A stretch of 64,000 nt of DNA from Gordonia hankookensis (GCF_014673215.1 NZ_JACWMS010000003.1:186001-250000), one strand, 5' to 3'. Numbered from the stretch's first letter, positions 26,230 through 35,386 are shown. The notes: a model not told the origin generated them from the sequence alone. Program-made: numbers and translations.

Positions 26230-27219
26230 GTGGAACCATCTACCGATCGGGTGGGTCCGGTCACCCTCGACGAGGTCGTCGCCGCCCGGGAGCGGATCGC
26301 GGGCTCGCTGCGCCGGACGCCGGTTCTGCGGACCGCGATCGACACCGTCGACGGCCCGGTCGACGTGGTGTTCAAGCTCGAATACCTCCAGGCGGGTGGG
26401 TGCTTCAAACCCCGGGGGAGCCTCAACGCCGTACGCCATGCGCGAGACGAAGGACTTCTCGACGATGCGGGTGTCCTGGTCGCGTCCGGTGGCAATGCCG
26501 CGATCGGCGCCGCATGGGCGGCCCGCATCGCCGCCACCAGGTGCACCGTGGTGGTGCCGGAGACCGCACCTCAGGTCAAGGTCGACAGCCTGCGCGCACT
26601 CGGCGCAGACGTCCATCAGGTGGGTGACCGCTACCAGCACGCGGCCGACGCCGCAGCCGAGATGGCCCGGCGATCGGGTGCTCTCCTCCTGCACGCCTAT
26701 GACCAACCCGACATCGTGGCCGGGGCCGGCACGATCGGACTCGAACTCGCCGACGATGTCGCCGGTCCGCTCACCACCGTCGTCTGTGTCGGCGGCGGCG
26801 GTCTGCTCGGCGGGCTGACGGCGGTACAGCGGCCGGGCGACCGGATCGTCGGCGCCGAGCCGATCGGGTCGTCGTGCCTGCGTCACGCCATCGACGCGGG
26901 TCGCCCCGTGCCCGTGGAACTCGACAGTGTCGCAGCCGACTCACTCGGCGCGACCCGGCTCGGGGACATCTGCTGGTCGACGATCGCCGGTCGCGCGGTG
27001 ACCAGTGTGGTGGTGTCGGACGCGGATCTGATCGCGGCGCGTGGCCACCTGTGGGACGCCTTCCGCATCCTGGTGGAGCCGGGCACCGCGACGGCGGTCG
27101 CCGCGGTGCTCACCGGAGCCGTTCGGCCGGAACCGGATTCGACATTGTGCGTGGTGTTGTGCGGGGCGAACACCACGTTGGGGCCCCAGCGGTCGGAGGC
27201 GGGTGCGTCCGGCCGGTAA
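26230..27219 (+). CDS. Threonine/serine dehydratase-like PLP enzyme
   Basis: A 329-residue fold-type II PLP enzyme. Lys60 in [10 protein letters not shown] is the PLP lysine, [15 protein letters not shown] binds the substrate carboxylate, and [10 protein letters not shown] binds the phosphate. It has only the catalytic domain and no ACT regulatory domain, like catabolic threonine dehydratases or serine racemases. The reaction is probably beta-elimination of Thr or Ser to a 2-oxoacid. The GTG start is 44 bases from the divergent folD start. Its substrate is not certain. Confidence 0.8.
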   Translation: MEPSTDRVGPVTLDEVVAARERIAGSLRRTPVLRTAIDTVDGPVDVVFKLEYLQAGGCFKPRGSLNAVRHARDEGLLDDAGVLVASGGNAAIGAAWAARIAATRCTVVVPETAPQVKVDSLRALGADVHQVGDRYQHAADAAAEMARRSGALLLHAYDQPDIVAGAGTIGLELADDVAGPLTTVVCVGGGGLLGGLTAVQRPGDRIVGAEPIGSSCLRHAIDAGRPVPVELDSVAADSLGATRLGDICWSTIAGRAVTSVVVSDADLIAARGHLWDAFRILVEPGTATAVAAVLTGAVRPEPDSTLCVVLCGANTTLGPQRSEAGASGR

Positions 27220-27243
27220 CCATGGCGCTAACCTGGCCTGACC

Positions 27244-27708
27244 ATGTTCCGCATCATGTTCTATCAGCCGTGTATTCCGCCCAACACCGGGAACGCGATC
27301 CGCCTCGCCGCCAACACCGGCTGTGAACTGCATCTCATCGAACCGCTCGGGTTCAGCATGTCCGATGCACAGGTCAAACGCGCAGGCCTGGACTACCACG
27401 AGATGGCCACGGTGACAGTGCATCCCGATTTGGGGACGGCCTGGACCACGCTCCAGCCCGAGCGGGTCTTCGCGTTCACCGCGCATGCGTCGCGCTACCA
27501 CACGGATGTCGAGTACCGCCCAGGCGACGTCTTGCTGTTCGGGCCGGAACCGACCGGCCTGCCCGACGACGTGCTGGCCGAACCGGCGGTCACCGACCGG
27601 GTCCGGATCCCCATGCTGGCCGGGCGACGGTCGCACAATCTCGCCAATGCCGCGAGCATCGTCGTCTACGAGGCGTGGCGGCAGAACGGGTTCACCGGGG
27701 CCGTCTGA
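27244..27708 (+). CDS. trmL: tRNA (cytidine/uridine-2'-O-)-methyltransferase TrmL (SpoU family)
   Basis: A 154-residue SPOUT methyltransferase. LFGPEPTGLPDDVL is the knot motif binding S-adenosylmethionine and IPMLAGRRSHNLANAASIVVYEAW forms the C-terminal knot. TrmL methylates the wobble ribose at position 34 of some leucine tRNAs. Length is typical. It corresponds to the spoU gene (Rv3366) of M. tuberculosis. TAACCT 9 bases before the ATG may be a -10, giving a very short leader. Confidence 0.9.
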   Translation: MFRIMFYQPCIPPNTGNAIRLAANTGCELHLIEPLGFSMSDAQVKRAGLDYHEMATVTVHPDLGTAWTTLQPERVFAFTAHASRYHTDVEYRPGDVLLFGPEPTGLPDDVLAEPAVTDRVRIPMLAGRRSHNLANAASIVVYEAWRQNGFTGAV

Positions 27709-27762
27709 CCGACGGGTCGACCTGCACCGTGATGGTGTGGATGCGCCCGGTTGTCGAGGCGG

Positions 27763-27993
27763 TCAGTTGTCGATGCGGAACCGCTTGGTGCGGGCGGTCG
27801 CTCCGCCGACGAGGGCGATCTTTCGTTTGGGCACACCCAGGTGATCGGCGAGAATCTCGGCGACAGCCTTGTTGGCGCGCCCCTCGGCCGCCGGTTCACG
27901 GACGAAGACTGTGACCGAACCGTCCGGCCCGGTCTCCACCAGCGGCCCCTTGCGACTACTCGGCTTCACCGTCACCACGATCTGCCTCGGCAT
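27763..27993 (-). CDS. DUF167/YggU family protein
   Basis: A 76-residue protein with the DUF167 pattern: VKPSSRKGPLVE, VREPAAEGRANKAVAEILADHLGVPKRKIALVGGATARTK. ATG 27993 follows GAGGGG. The family has a known fold but no settled function. It lies immediately downstream of dnaE2 (14 bases), so it may be co-transcribed with it and share SOS control. Confidence 0.85.
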   Translation of the reverse strand: MPRQIVVTVKPSSRKGPLVETGPDGSVTVFVREPAAEGRANKAVAEILADHLGVPKRKIALVGGATARTKRFRIDN

Positions 27994-28007
27994 TGCCGCG
28001 CCCCTCT

Positions 28008-31000
28008 CTAATGCCAATCCCTGGAACGAGTTCCAACTCGGAGATCCAAGCGCTGCAGGCGCTCCGCCACCACCGTCACCGCCCCCTCGGCATTCTGCAC
28101 GGTGCCACGGATCAACAATGCTGATGCAGAGTGTGCCAGATTTCGATGTCGAGTCCACAACCCCACCGAACAGACCACGTTCACCATGCCCGTTTCATCC
28201 TCGAGGTTGATGAACGTCACACCCGACGCAGTCGCCGGACGCTGCCGATGAGTCACCGCACCTGCCACGGTGACCCGTGACCCGTCTGCGACGGACAGCA
28301 ACCCATCGGCCGGGACCACCCCCATCGCCGCCAGGCGGGGCCGCAGGAACTGGGTCGGATAGGACGTCGGGGTGATACCCGTCGCCCAGGCATCCGTCGC
28401 GGCCAGTTCGATCTCCGACAACCCCGGCAAGGTCGGTGTCCGTGTGGATGACTCGAGTGCCAGCTGATCCGACCGCACCGTCGCGGCGGCACCCGCCTCC
28501 CACAGGGCCTGCCGCCGACTCATCCCGAAGCCGGCGAACGCCCCCGCGCCCGCCAGTCCCTCGAGCTGATGCACTGTCAGCTCCGCACGGCGGGACACAT
28601 CTGTCACATCCCGATAGTCACCGTCGCGGTCACGGCATTCGACGATCCGCTCGGCGACATCGTCGCCGAGCCCTCGAATCCCGCCGAGCCCCAACCTGAC
28701 CTCGAGCCCCTCGTTCGCCAGGGTCGCATGTGCGTGCGACAGGTTGATGTCCGGACGGTGCACGACGACACCGTGTCTGCGCGCATCCGCGACCAACGAC
28801 TGCGGCGAGTAGAAACCCATCGGCTGCGCCCGCAGCAACGCCGCGCAGAATGCCGCCGGATGGTGGAGCTTGAACCACGACGAATAGAAGACCAGGGACG
28901 CGAAACTCTGCGAATGACTCTCCGGGAAACCGAAATTCGCGAATGCGGCCATCTTCTCGAAGATCCGATCGGCCGTCTCGCCTGCGATCCCGTGCTCCTT
29001 CTCCATACCCTCGTAGAATCGCCTGCGCAGACGTTCCATCCGCTCCGGCGACCGTTTGGAACCCATCGCTCGGCGCAGTTGGTCGGCCTCCGCGGCGTCG
29101 AACCCGGCGACATCGACCGCGAGTTGCATCAATTGCTCCTGGAACAGCGGCACTCCCAGGGTGCGATCGAGCGCCTTGCGCATCGACGGATGTTCCACCG
29201 TCGGTCTCTCCGTCCCGTTGCGGCGCCGGATGTAGGGATGCACCGAGCCACCCTGGATCGGCCCGGGACGGATGAGAGCCACCTCGACCACCAGGTCATA
29301 GAACGTTCGTGGCTTCAATCGCGGCAAGGTGGCCATCTGTGCGCGCGACTCCACCTGGAACACGCCGACCGAGTCGGCACGGCACAACATGTCGTAGACG
29401 GCAGGCTCGGTCAGATCCAAGGTCGCCAGATCGACCTCGATGCCCTTGTGTTCGGCAACCAGATCGATGGCGTAGTGCAGCGCTGACAACATGCCGAGCC
29501 CGAGAAGATCGAACTTGACGAGACCTATTGCGGCGCAATCATCCTTGTCCCACTGCAACACACTCCGGTTCTCCATCCTCGCCCACTCCGTCGGGCACAC
29601 GTCGGCGATGGGCCGGTCGCAGATCACCATCCCTCCGGAGTGGATGCCCAGATGCCTTGGCATCCCCAGGATCTCACCTGCGAGATCGGTGACGTCGTCG
29701 GGCGCCTCGTCGGGGGCCTTGCTCCAGGCGTCCTGTTGCCCGGTGGCATAACCGAGTGCGCGCGCCATGTCACGGACCGCTGATCTGCCGCGATAGGTGA
29801 TGACATTGGCGACCTGTGCACTGTAGTCACGGCCATAGCGCCGGTAGACGTACTGGATCGCCTCTTCCCGTCGATCGGACTCGATGTCCACGTCGATGTC
29901 GGGTGGGCCGTCCCGTTCGGGCGACAGGAAGCGCTCGAACAAGAGCTTGTTCGCGACCGGGTCGACGTTGGTGATGCCCAATGCGTAGCAGACTGCCGAG
30001 TTGGCGGCGCTTCCACGCCCCTGACACAGGATGTCGTTGCGCTTGCAGAAATTGACGATGTCGGCGACCACGAGGAAGTAGCCGGGAAAGGTGAGGGTCT
30101 CGATGATGGCCAGTTCGTGCTCGATCTGCCGATACGCCTGCGGATGCATGCCCGGGGTGCCGTAGCGACGCAGCGCGCCATCCATGGTCTGCTCGCGCAG
30201 CCAACTGATCTCGGTGTGCCCGTCCGGGACGTCGAACGGGGGCAACCGCGGCGCGATGAGACCCAGCCGAAAAGCACAGTCGGCAGCCAACCCGACCGTG
30301 TTGTCGATCGCATCCGGATGCCCGGCGATCAACCGGGACATCTCGTCGCCGCTGCGCAGGTGCGCACCACCGACACCCGGCAGCCAGCCGTCGATGGTCT
30401 CGATGTCCGTCCTCGCCCGGACCGCCGCGACGGCCGTCGCGAGTCTGCGGCGTGGCGGCCCGGCGAAGTGTGCCCCGGTGGTCGCCACCGTCGTCAGACC
30501 GAATTCGGTGGAGAGCCCGGCCAGGATCGCGTTGCGTTCGTCGTCCTCCGGCAGCCCCTGGGCGGTGAGTTCCACCGCGATGTCCTCACGGCCATAGCGA
30601 TCCACCAGATCGGTCAGCGCGAGCCGTGCGGCTCCGGGCCCACTCCGCTCGAGCGCCCGCCGGACGGACCCTTTACGACATCCGGTGAGCACCAGCCAAT
30701 GACCACCTCCCATGTCCGGCAGTCGTTCCCGGTCATAGCGCAGCAACCCCTTCTCCCCCGCGACCATGTGCGCGTCCGCGATGGTCCGGGACAGTCGCCG
30801 ATACCCCTCGCTGTCGCGGGCGAGGACGAGCAGATGTTCGCCCGGCGGGTCCGGGACACCCGTCCGCGTGACGTCGGGCTCCAGGGACAGCTCGGCACCG
30901 AACACCGTCGGCATGCCGAACTCTCTTGCCGCCTCGGCAAATCGGACCACCCCGTAGAAGCCGTCGTGATCGGTGACGGCAAGGGCCTCCAGGTCCAGAC

Positions 31001-31280
31001 GCTGCGCCTCCTCGACCATCTCCTCCGGCATCGAGGCACCGTCGAGAAAACTGTAGGAACTGTGCGCGTGGAGTTCGGCATACCGGACGGAGGATCGACC
31101 TCGTTCCACGCCCTCCGGACGGTAGGCACCCCGCTTCCGCGACCATGCGGGGCTGTCGTTGCCGTCCCCGGAGTTGTCACCGGGACCGAACGCCTCCCCG
31201 GGCCGCCCGTGTCCCGGCGCGCGGCCGGAGAGCACCCGCTCCATCTCCGACCACGTCGGTGGCCCCTGATCCCATCCCAC
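28008..31280 (-). CDS. dnaE2: Error-prone DNA polymerase DnaE2 (ImuC)
   Basis: A 1090-residue C-family polymerase. The PHP domain starts with ELHAHSSYSFLDG (69-81) and TDHDG (103-107), the catalytic aspartates are in PDIDVDIE (Asp461, Asp463), HLGIHSGGM and the helix-hairpin-helix LEGLAGAGAFAGFG follow, and an OB domain ends the protein. Length and the MGWxxGPPxWxEMERVL start match mycobacterial DnaE2, which does lesion bypass and induced mutagenesis with ImuA' and ImuB. A perfect SOS box overlaps its promoter, and TAGACT 6 bases before the GTG suggests a leaderless transcript. Confidence 0.96.
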   Translation of the reverse strand: MGWDQGPPTWSEMERVLSGRAPGHGRPGEAFGPGDNSGDGNDSPAWSRKRGAYRPEGVERGRSSVRYAELHAHSSYSFLDGASMPEEMVEEAQRLDLEALAVTDHDGFYGVVRFAEAAREFGMPTVFGAELSLEPDVTRTGVPDPPGEHLLVLARDSEGYRRLSRTIADAHMVAGEKGLLRYDRERLPDMGGGHWLVLTGCRKGSVRRALERSGPGAARLALTDLVDRYGREDIAVELTAQGLPEDDERNAILAGLSTEFGLTTVATTGAHFAGPPRRRLATAVAAVRARTDIETIDGWLPGVGGAHLRSGDEMSRLIAGHPDAIDNTVGLAADCAFRLGLIAPRLPPFDVPDGHTEISWLREQTMDGALRRYGTPGMHPQAYRQIEHELAIIETLTFPGYFLVVADIVNFCKRNDILCQGRGSAANSAVCYALGITNVDPVANKLLFERFLSPERDGPPDIDVDIESDRREEAIQYVYRRYGRDYSAQVANVITYRGRSAVRDMARALGYATGQQDAWSKAPDEAPDDVTDLAGEILGMPRHLGIHSGGMVICDRPIADVCPTEWARMENRSVLQWDKDDCAAIGLVKFDLLGLGMLSALHYAIDLVAEHKGIEVDLATLDLTEPAVYDMLCRADSVGVFQVESRAQMATLPRLKPRTFYDLVVEVALIRPGPIQGGSVHPYIRRRNGTERPTVEHPSMRKALDRTLGVPLFQEQLMQLAVDVAGFDAAEADQLRRAMGSKRSPERMERLRRRFYEGMEKEHGIAGETADRIFEKMAAFANFGFPESHSQSFASLVFYSSWFKLHHPAAFCAALLRAQPMGFYSPQSLVADARRHGVVVHRPDINLSHAHATLANEGLEVRLGLGGIRGLGDDVAERIVECRDRDGDYRDVTDVSRRAELTVHQLEGLAGAGAFAGFGMSRRQALWEAGAAATVRSDQLALESSTRTPTLPGLSEIELAATDAWATGITPTSYPTQFLRPRLAAMGVVPADGLLSVADGSRVTVAGAVTHRQRPATASGVTFINLEDETGMVNVVCSVGLWTRHRNLAHSASALLIRGTVQNAEGAVTVVAERLQRLDLRVGTRSRDWH

Positions 31281-31286
31281 CGACCA

Positions 31287-31308
31287 AGTCTATCGAACAT
31301 GTGTTCGA
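31287..31308 (-). promoter_or_regulatory. LexA SOS box and -10 of dnaE2
   Basis: TCGAACATGTGTTCGA at 31293-31308 is a perfect match to the mycobacterial LexA box TCGAAC-N4-GTTCGA. It directly abuts TAGACT (minus strand, 31287-31292), a -10 placed 6 bases before the GTG start. LexA bound here would block RNA polymerase until DNA damage. Confidence 0.92.
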
Positions 31309-31364
31309 TGAACCAGCTCCGGCACGTCGCCCGGGTTCGGGTTCGGGCGTGGTTCACACGTCCG

Positions 31365-31871
31365 TCATTCCGAGTGGACGGTCCCATCGATGTCTGCGCG
31401 AGGATGCGGACCCGCCGGACTGGACAATTCGGTGTTCATCGCGGCCAACAGTTCTGCCAGGAAGGATTGGAACCGCTGGAGTTCGACAGCCGAATATCGG
31501 GCCATCACGGCGCCGACCCGCTCCCCGAGAGGGTTGAAGAACTCGTCGGCGAGAGCGTGAACCTCCCGGCTGCTGCGCAGCGTGACGATTCGGCGGTCGT
31601 TGTGCTCGCGAGTCCGCACAACGTAACCGGCCCCCTCGAGCCTGTTGAGGACCGCGGTGGTTGCCGGGTTGGACCGGCCGATCCGTTCACTCAGACGCGC
31701 CGGGGACAGGGCCATGCCACGTTCCTCACACGCGAGAATCTCGATGAGCGCTTCAGCGTCGGTGGCGTGCAAACCAAGCCACGAAGCAAACCTTCGACTG
31801 AATTCCCGGTACGCCCCACCGTAGGCACGTAGCCGTTCGGTCAGCTGCTCCGGGTCGACCGGGTCGCCCAT
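31365..31871 (-). CDS. MarR family regulator divergent from an MFS pump
   Basis: A 168-residue winged-helix protein. PARLSERIGRSNPATTAVLNRLEGAGYVVRTREHNDRRIVTL at about 70-112 is the recognition helix and wing. ATG 31871 is preferred because of the GAGGCGAGGG upstream. It is divergent from an efflux pump gene with a palindrome in the shared region, the usual layout of a repressor that controls a pump and itself in response to the pumped compound. Confidence 0.88.
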   Translation of the reverse strand: MGDPVDPEQLTERLRAYGGAYREFSRRFASWLGLHATDAEALIEILACEERGMALSPARLSERIGRSNPATTAVLNRLEGAGYVVRTREHNDRRIVTLRSSREVHALADEFFNPLGERVGAVMARYSAVELQRFQSFLAELLAAMNTELSSPAGPHPRADIDGTVHSE

Positions 31872-31923
31872 GTCCCTCGCCTCAGTCCTCTCAAGCGCGC
31901 TGAAGTGATGCCAGCAACAACAT

Positions 31924-31970
31924 TTGACAACGTACGCCATCGCCAATACTTTCATGCTGGAATCATTCCA
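31924..31970 (+). promoter_or_regulatory. Promoter and candidate MarR operator of the MFS pump
   Basis: TTGACA (31924-31929) and TACTTT (31947-31952) are spaced by 17 bases. The expected start of transcription falls at the 13-base palindrome TGGAATCATTCCA (31958-31970), a good repressor site. The pump gene also has AGGAAGG before its ATG. Confidence 0.6.
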
Positions 31971-31996
31971 TCGTAGAATTATAGGAAGGCTCGATC

Positions 31997-33640
31997 ATGG
32001 ACGCGCTCGGTACCGATGTGACACAGGCGGCCGCCAGACCGACACGTCGACAATGGGTTGGCCTGGTCGCCATTGCGCTCGGTGTGGCCCTCATCGTGGT
32101 GGACACCACGATCGTGAACGTGATCATCCCGTCGATCATCGAAGACCTCGACACGGGTTCGACGCAGGCGCAATGGATTCAGGAGTCCTACGCAATCGTG
32201 TTCGCAGCGTTGCTGTTGGTTGTCGGTCGCGCGGCCGACATCGTGGGAGCACGGCGCGTATTCCTTGTCGGAGTCGTCGTGTTCGGTGTGACGAGCATTC
32301 TGGCCGGCCTCGCGCCGAGTGGTGGCCTGCTGGTCATGGCACGGTTCCTCCAGGGGGCCGGGGCCGCGATGATCCTGCCGACGTCGCTTGCACTGCTCAA
32401 CGCCACATTCACGGGCAAGGCTCGCGGCCAGGCCTTCGCCATCTGGGGCTCCACGATCGGTGCGGCCGCCGCACTGGGCCCATTGCTGGGCGGCTGGCTG
32501 GCCGAGCATGTGTCGTGGCGCTGGGCCTTCGGCATCAACGTGCCGTTGGCGATCGTGATCGTGGCCGGAGTGATGGGCTGTATCGATCGCTCACCACGCA
32601 TGCCCGGACGATCGGACATCATCGGGGCCATTCTGTCGGTACTGGGACTGGGCCTGCTGGCGTTCGGCTTGATCGAGGGACGCACATACGGGTGGGTCAC
32701 CACCACGCAATCGATGGATATCGGCGGGTTTCACTGGGCCAGCGGCCCGTCGCCGGTTCTGGTGGCACTGGTGGGCAGCGCGTCGGCCCTGACCGGCTTC
32801 ATCGGGCGACAAATGCTGCTGCGCCGAAGTGGCAACAGCGACAAGGCATTGCTGGACCTGAGTCTGTTCTCGGTGGCATCGTTCCGCAACGGCAACATCG
32901 CGACGTTGATCATCGGAGTCGGCGAGTTCGGCATCGTCGCCGTGCTCCCACTCTGGCTGCAGTTCACCCTCGGCTACAGTGCATTGCAGTCCGGGCTGGC
33001 GCTGGTACCGATTGCCATCGGCAGCTTCGTCGCCAGCGGGGCCAGCTTCGGCCTGGCCGACAAGAGTGTGTCGCCGCTGACCATGCTTCGCTGGGGCCTG
33101 GTGTTCGAGGTCGTCGGACTCGGCGGGCTGGGACTGTTCGCCTCGACCGACAGCGCGTGGTGGACCCTGTCGCTGATTCTCGGACTCTATGGTGTCGGTG
33201 TCGGATTCGCCACTGCTCAAGTGACCAATGTGGTCCTCGCCGATATCCCCGACGACGACAACGGCCAGGCAGCCGGAATCCAGAGCACCTTCCGCCAACT
33301 GGGATCCGCTCTCGGGATCGCGATCCTCACCACGGCCTTCTTCACCACATTGAGCTCGCGGGTCGACGATCAACTCACCGCAGCCGGCGTGGCCCCGCCA
33401 CACACCGAACAACTCACGCGCGCAATCACCGACAGCGCCGGCGCGGCGATCGAAGGACTCGCCGCCGACCCTCGGACAGCGCAGATCGCTGACACCGCCC
33501 GAACGGCGATGACCGATGGGCTCACGCTGGGAGGCTACCTCGCTGCCGGCTTCGTCCTACTGGGACTGATCGCCTCGGCTCTGATACCGCAGAACCCCGG
33601 CCAGGTGCCGGATCGTCGCACCCCGGCTCAAACCGTTTGA
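31997..33640 (+). CDS. MFS drug efflux transporter, DHA2 (EmrB/QacA) type
   Basis: A 547-residue permease with about 14 membrane helices. LIVVDTTIVNVIIPSI in helix 1 is motif D1 of the 14-helix DHA2 family, GRAADIVGARRVFLVG is motif A and GPLLGGWLAE in helix 5 matches motif C. It probably exports a lipophilic drug or toxin by proton antiport. ATG follows AGGAAGG. A MarR repressor is divergent, and a strong terminator follows. This block sits between dnaE2 and acrA1 and is probably accessory. Confidence 0.9.
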   Translation: MDALGTDVTQAAARPTRRQWVGLVAIALGVALIVVDTTIVNVIIPSIIEDLDTGSTQAQWIQESYAIVFAALLLVVGRAADIVGARRVFLVGVVVFGVTSILAGLAPSGGLLVMARFLQGAGAAMILPTSLALLNATFTGKARGQAFAIWGSTIGAAAALGPLLGGWLAEHVSWRWAFGINVPLAIVIVAGVMGCIDRSPRMPGRSDIIGAILSVLGLGLLAFGLIEGRTYGWVTTTQSMDIGGFHWASGPSPVLVALVGSASALTGFIGRQMLLRRSGNSDKALLDLSLFSVASFRNGNIATLIIGVGEFGIVAVLPLWLQFTLGYSALQSGLALVPIAIGSFVASGASFGLADKSVSPLTMLRWGLVFEVVGLGGLGLFASTDSAWWTLSLILGLYGVGVGFATAQVTNVVLADIPDDDNGQAAGIQSTFRQLGSALGIAILTTAFFTTLSSRVDDQLTAAGVAPPHTEQLTRAITDSAGAAIEGLAADPRTAQIADTARTAMTDGLTLGGYLAAGFVLLGLIASALIPQNPGQVPDRRTPAQTV

Positions 33641-33650
33641 CGCACAAGAC

Positions 33651-33686
33651 CTTTCCCGCCATCCGTCCAGCGCGATGGCGGGAAAG
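33651..33686. terminator. 13-bp perfect stem-loop after the MFS gene
   Basis: CTTTCCCGCCATC (33651-33663) pairs perfectly with GATGGCGGGAAAG (33674-33686) around a 10-base loop. It lies between the convergent MFS and cupin genes and can serve both strands. Confidence 0.8.
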
Positions 33687-33709
33687 CGGCGCCACGCAGG
33701 GGCCCGCGA

Positions 33710-34216
33710 TCATTCATCGCCACGCCTCGTGAGCTGCCGTTCCTGCCACCATTGCGGCGCGTCGACGAAGTGGTTGTCGAACTCGTCCTGCACTGCGGCA
33801 AGTTCTTCCAGCGATGCATCACCGCTCTGAATCCGGCCGAGCAGCCGGAAGTACTCGAAACGTTCGACGCCCGGCGTGAGCACGATCAACACCCGGGCCG
33901 CAGTATCGGGCGTCGCGCCGAAGGCGTGCGGCATCAGCGGGGGCACCACCAGTGAGTTCCCGGCACCGAGCGTGACGATCCGATCGCCGGTCATCACCCT
34001 GAGCTCGCCGTCGACGACGTAGAACATCTCCGATGATCGTCGGTGGAAGTGTGGCGCTGCACCATCGGCGCCTGCCTGCAGGCGGACCTCGAGCGTGCTG
34101 AGCGCATCGTCGGTATCGGACGCGTCGAACAGCAGGTGCATCGAGGCACGGTCGGTACCCACCACCTCGTCGTCGGGGCTTCGCACCCCCGACTCGTGCC
34201 CGGTGATGTCGGTCAT
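33710..34216 (-). CDS. Cupin-domain protein
   Basis: A 168-residue single-domain cupin. The metal motif is HFHRRSSEMFYVVDGEL with His56, His58 and Glu63, and His97 in PPLMPHAFG completes the site. Such proteins may be dioxygenases, isomerases or sensors, and the reaction cannot be read. It is 35 bases downstream of the DUF4267 membrane protein on the same strand and probably belongs to that TetR-controlled unit. Confidence 0.8.
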   Translation of the reverse strand: MTDITGHESGVRSPDDEVVGTDRASMHLLFDASDTDDALSTLEVRLQAGADGAAPHFHRRSSEMFYVVDGELRVMTGDRIVTLGAGNSLVVPPLMPHAFGATPDTAARVLIVLTPGVERFEYFRLLGRIQSGDASLEELAAVQDEFDNHFVDAPQWWQERQLTRRGDE

Positions 34217-34251
34217 CGTTTGCCTCCTTCTTGTCGATTCCGGTCGGTCGG

Positions 34252-34623
34252 TCAGACGAACAGCAGAACTGCGGCCACGATCATCGCAAGCGCCGTCGCG
34301 CCATGGATGCCCAACGCCGCCTTCCGATCCCCCTCATTGGACAGGACGATCCACATGTCACCCAGCGGGATCAGCACGAGCACGAGCACGAGAAGTGCGA
34401 GCTGATCGCGGGCCGCGAACGTGAAAACGATCACGAGCAGGCCGCTCGCGACGTCACGGATCCCCTTCACCTGCCACCACCCGCGCGCGTCCGACGCCGG
34501 GAGGACGGGAAGGCCGAACCCGGCGGCGTTCTTCTCGTTCTTTGCCAGATAGGCCACGCCGATCGCCACGATGCCGAGGCCGCCGATCCAGCTGAGGACG
34601 AGTCCGATCGAAGAAGTGAGCAT
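34252..34623 (-). CDS. DUF4267-type small membrane protein
   Basis: A 123-residue protein with about four membrane helices. AAGFGLPVLP, GIRDVASGLLVIVF and LIPLGDMWIV fit what I recall of DUF4267. ATG 34623 is preceded by GGAAGG. It is head to head with a TetR gene whose likely operators lie in the gap and followed by a cupin gene. No function is known for the family. Confidence 0.7.
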   Translation of the reverse strand: MLTSSIGLVLSWIGGLGIVAIGVAYLAKNEKNAAGFGLPVLPASDARGWWQVKGIRDVASGLLVIVFTFAARDQLALLVLVLVLIPLGDMWIVLSNEGDRKAALGIHGATALAMIVAAVLLFV

Positions 34624-34650
34624 GACATGACCTTCCCTTTGAAGAATTTC

Positions 34651-34693
34651 TACCAACGATAGACTACTGCTGGACCAGAATCTATCAGTGATA
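34651..34693. promoter_or_regulatory. Two related dyads, candidate TetR operators, in the DUF4267/TetR gap
   Basis: TATCAGTGATA (34683-34693) is a near-perfect dyad and TATCGTTGGTA (minus strand, 34651-34661) is a related copy; centres are 32 bases apart, about three helical turns. The first overlaps TATCCT (34692-34697), a -10 placed 6 bases before the GTG of the TetR gene. This fits repression in both directions. Confidence 0.55.
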
Positions 34694-34703
34694 TCCTCTG
34701 CGT

Positions 34704-35279
34704 GTGGGAGTTCGAGAGCGCAAGGCACGGGACAAGCAGGAACGCGAGCGCAAGATCGTCGACTGCGCCCGTTCCATCGCCGACAGGGAGGGGTGGGCCG
34801 CGGTGACCACTCGCCGCCTCGCAGGCGAGATCGAGTACAGCCCGCCGGTGCTCTACGGCCACTTCCCAGACGGACGGGACGGCATCGTGAGTGCGGTCGC
34901 ACTCGCCGGATTCGCCGACTTCACGACTGTGATGCGGCAGGCACTCGACGGCGCCGACGCGACCGATCGCCTAGGCGCGTTCATCGAGGCCTACCTGGCC
35001 TTCGCCGCCGAGAATCCCGCAACCTACGAAGCGATGTTCTCGATGCAGCTCGGCGTGCAGTTCGCACACGACTCCACGCCGTCCGAGTTGCGGACGGCCT
35101 TCGACGTCCTGGTCGATGCCGTCGGCGGCCAGCACGCCGACGACGCCGGCACCCGGGCAGAGTTGCTCTGGTGCGCGCTACACGGGATGTCGACCCTCAC
35201 CCACGGCCACCGGCTGAGTCCCGGGAACCGACGTAGGCGCGTCGACGCACTCGCAGGACTCTTCGATCCGACGCGCTGA
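34704..35279 (+). CDS. TetR family regulator
   Basis: A 191-residue regulator. The N-terminal helix-turn-helix is ARSIADREGWAAVTTRRLAGEIEYSPPVLYGHFPDG (about 22-57), followed by a helical ligand-binding domain. GTG 34704 lies 6 bases after a -10 hexamer, so the transcript may be leaderless. It is divergent from the DUF4267-cupin unit and probably represses it and itself. Ligand unknown. Confidence 0.9.
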   Translation: MGVRERKARDKQERERKIVDCARSIADREGWAAVTTRRLAGEIEYSPPVLYGHFPDGRDGIVSAVALAGFADFTTVMRQALDGADATDRLGAFIEAYLAFAAENPATYEAMFSMQLGVQFAHDSTPSELRTAFDVLVDAVGGQHADDAGTRAELLWCALHGMSTLTHGHRLSPGNRRRRVDALAGLFDPTR

Positions 35280-35366
35280 GCTTGCCAACTCCGAGCCATG
35301 TCCGACACACGCCGGGCCTGATGTTGCCATTCGTCAATGTAAATGTCACCCTGGGTAGAAACCGGC

Positions 35367-35386
35367 TTCTTACCGTCAAGTAAGAA
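35367..35386. promoter_or_regulatory. Inverted repeat upstream of the acyl-CoA reductase
   Basis: TTCTTAC (35367-35373) and GTAAGAA (35380-35386) form a 7-bp dyad with 6-base spacing, 58 bases before the start of the reductase gene. The spacing fits a dimeric repressor. TAGAAA just upstream could be a -10. No matching regulator lies adjacent except the TetR gene, whose own sites look different. Confidence 0.4.

Noticed and set aside
30117-31832. 571-codon plus-strand frame opposite dnaE2
   Set aside because: It covers the dnaE2 start, the SOS box and the MarR gene, and has no recognisable domain.
31911-33640. Horizontal transfer of the MarR/MFS block by an insertion element
   Set aside because: No transposase, terminal repeats or target duplication were seen; the base composition difference could not be measured by eye.
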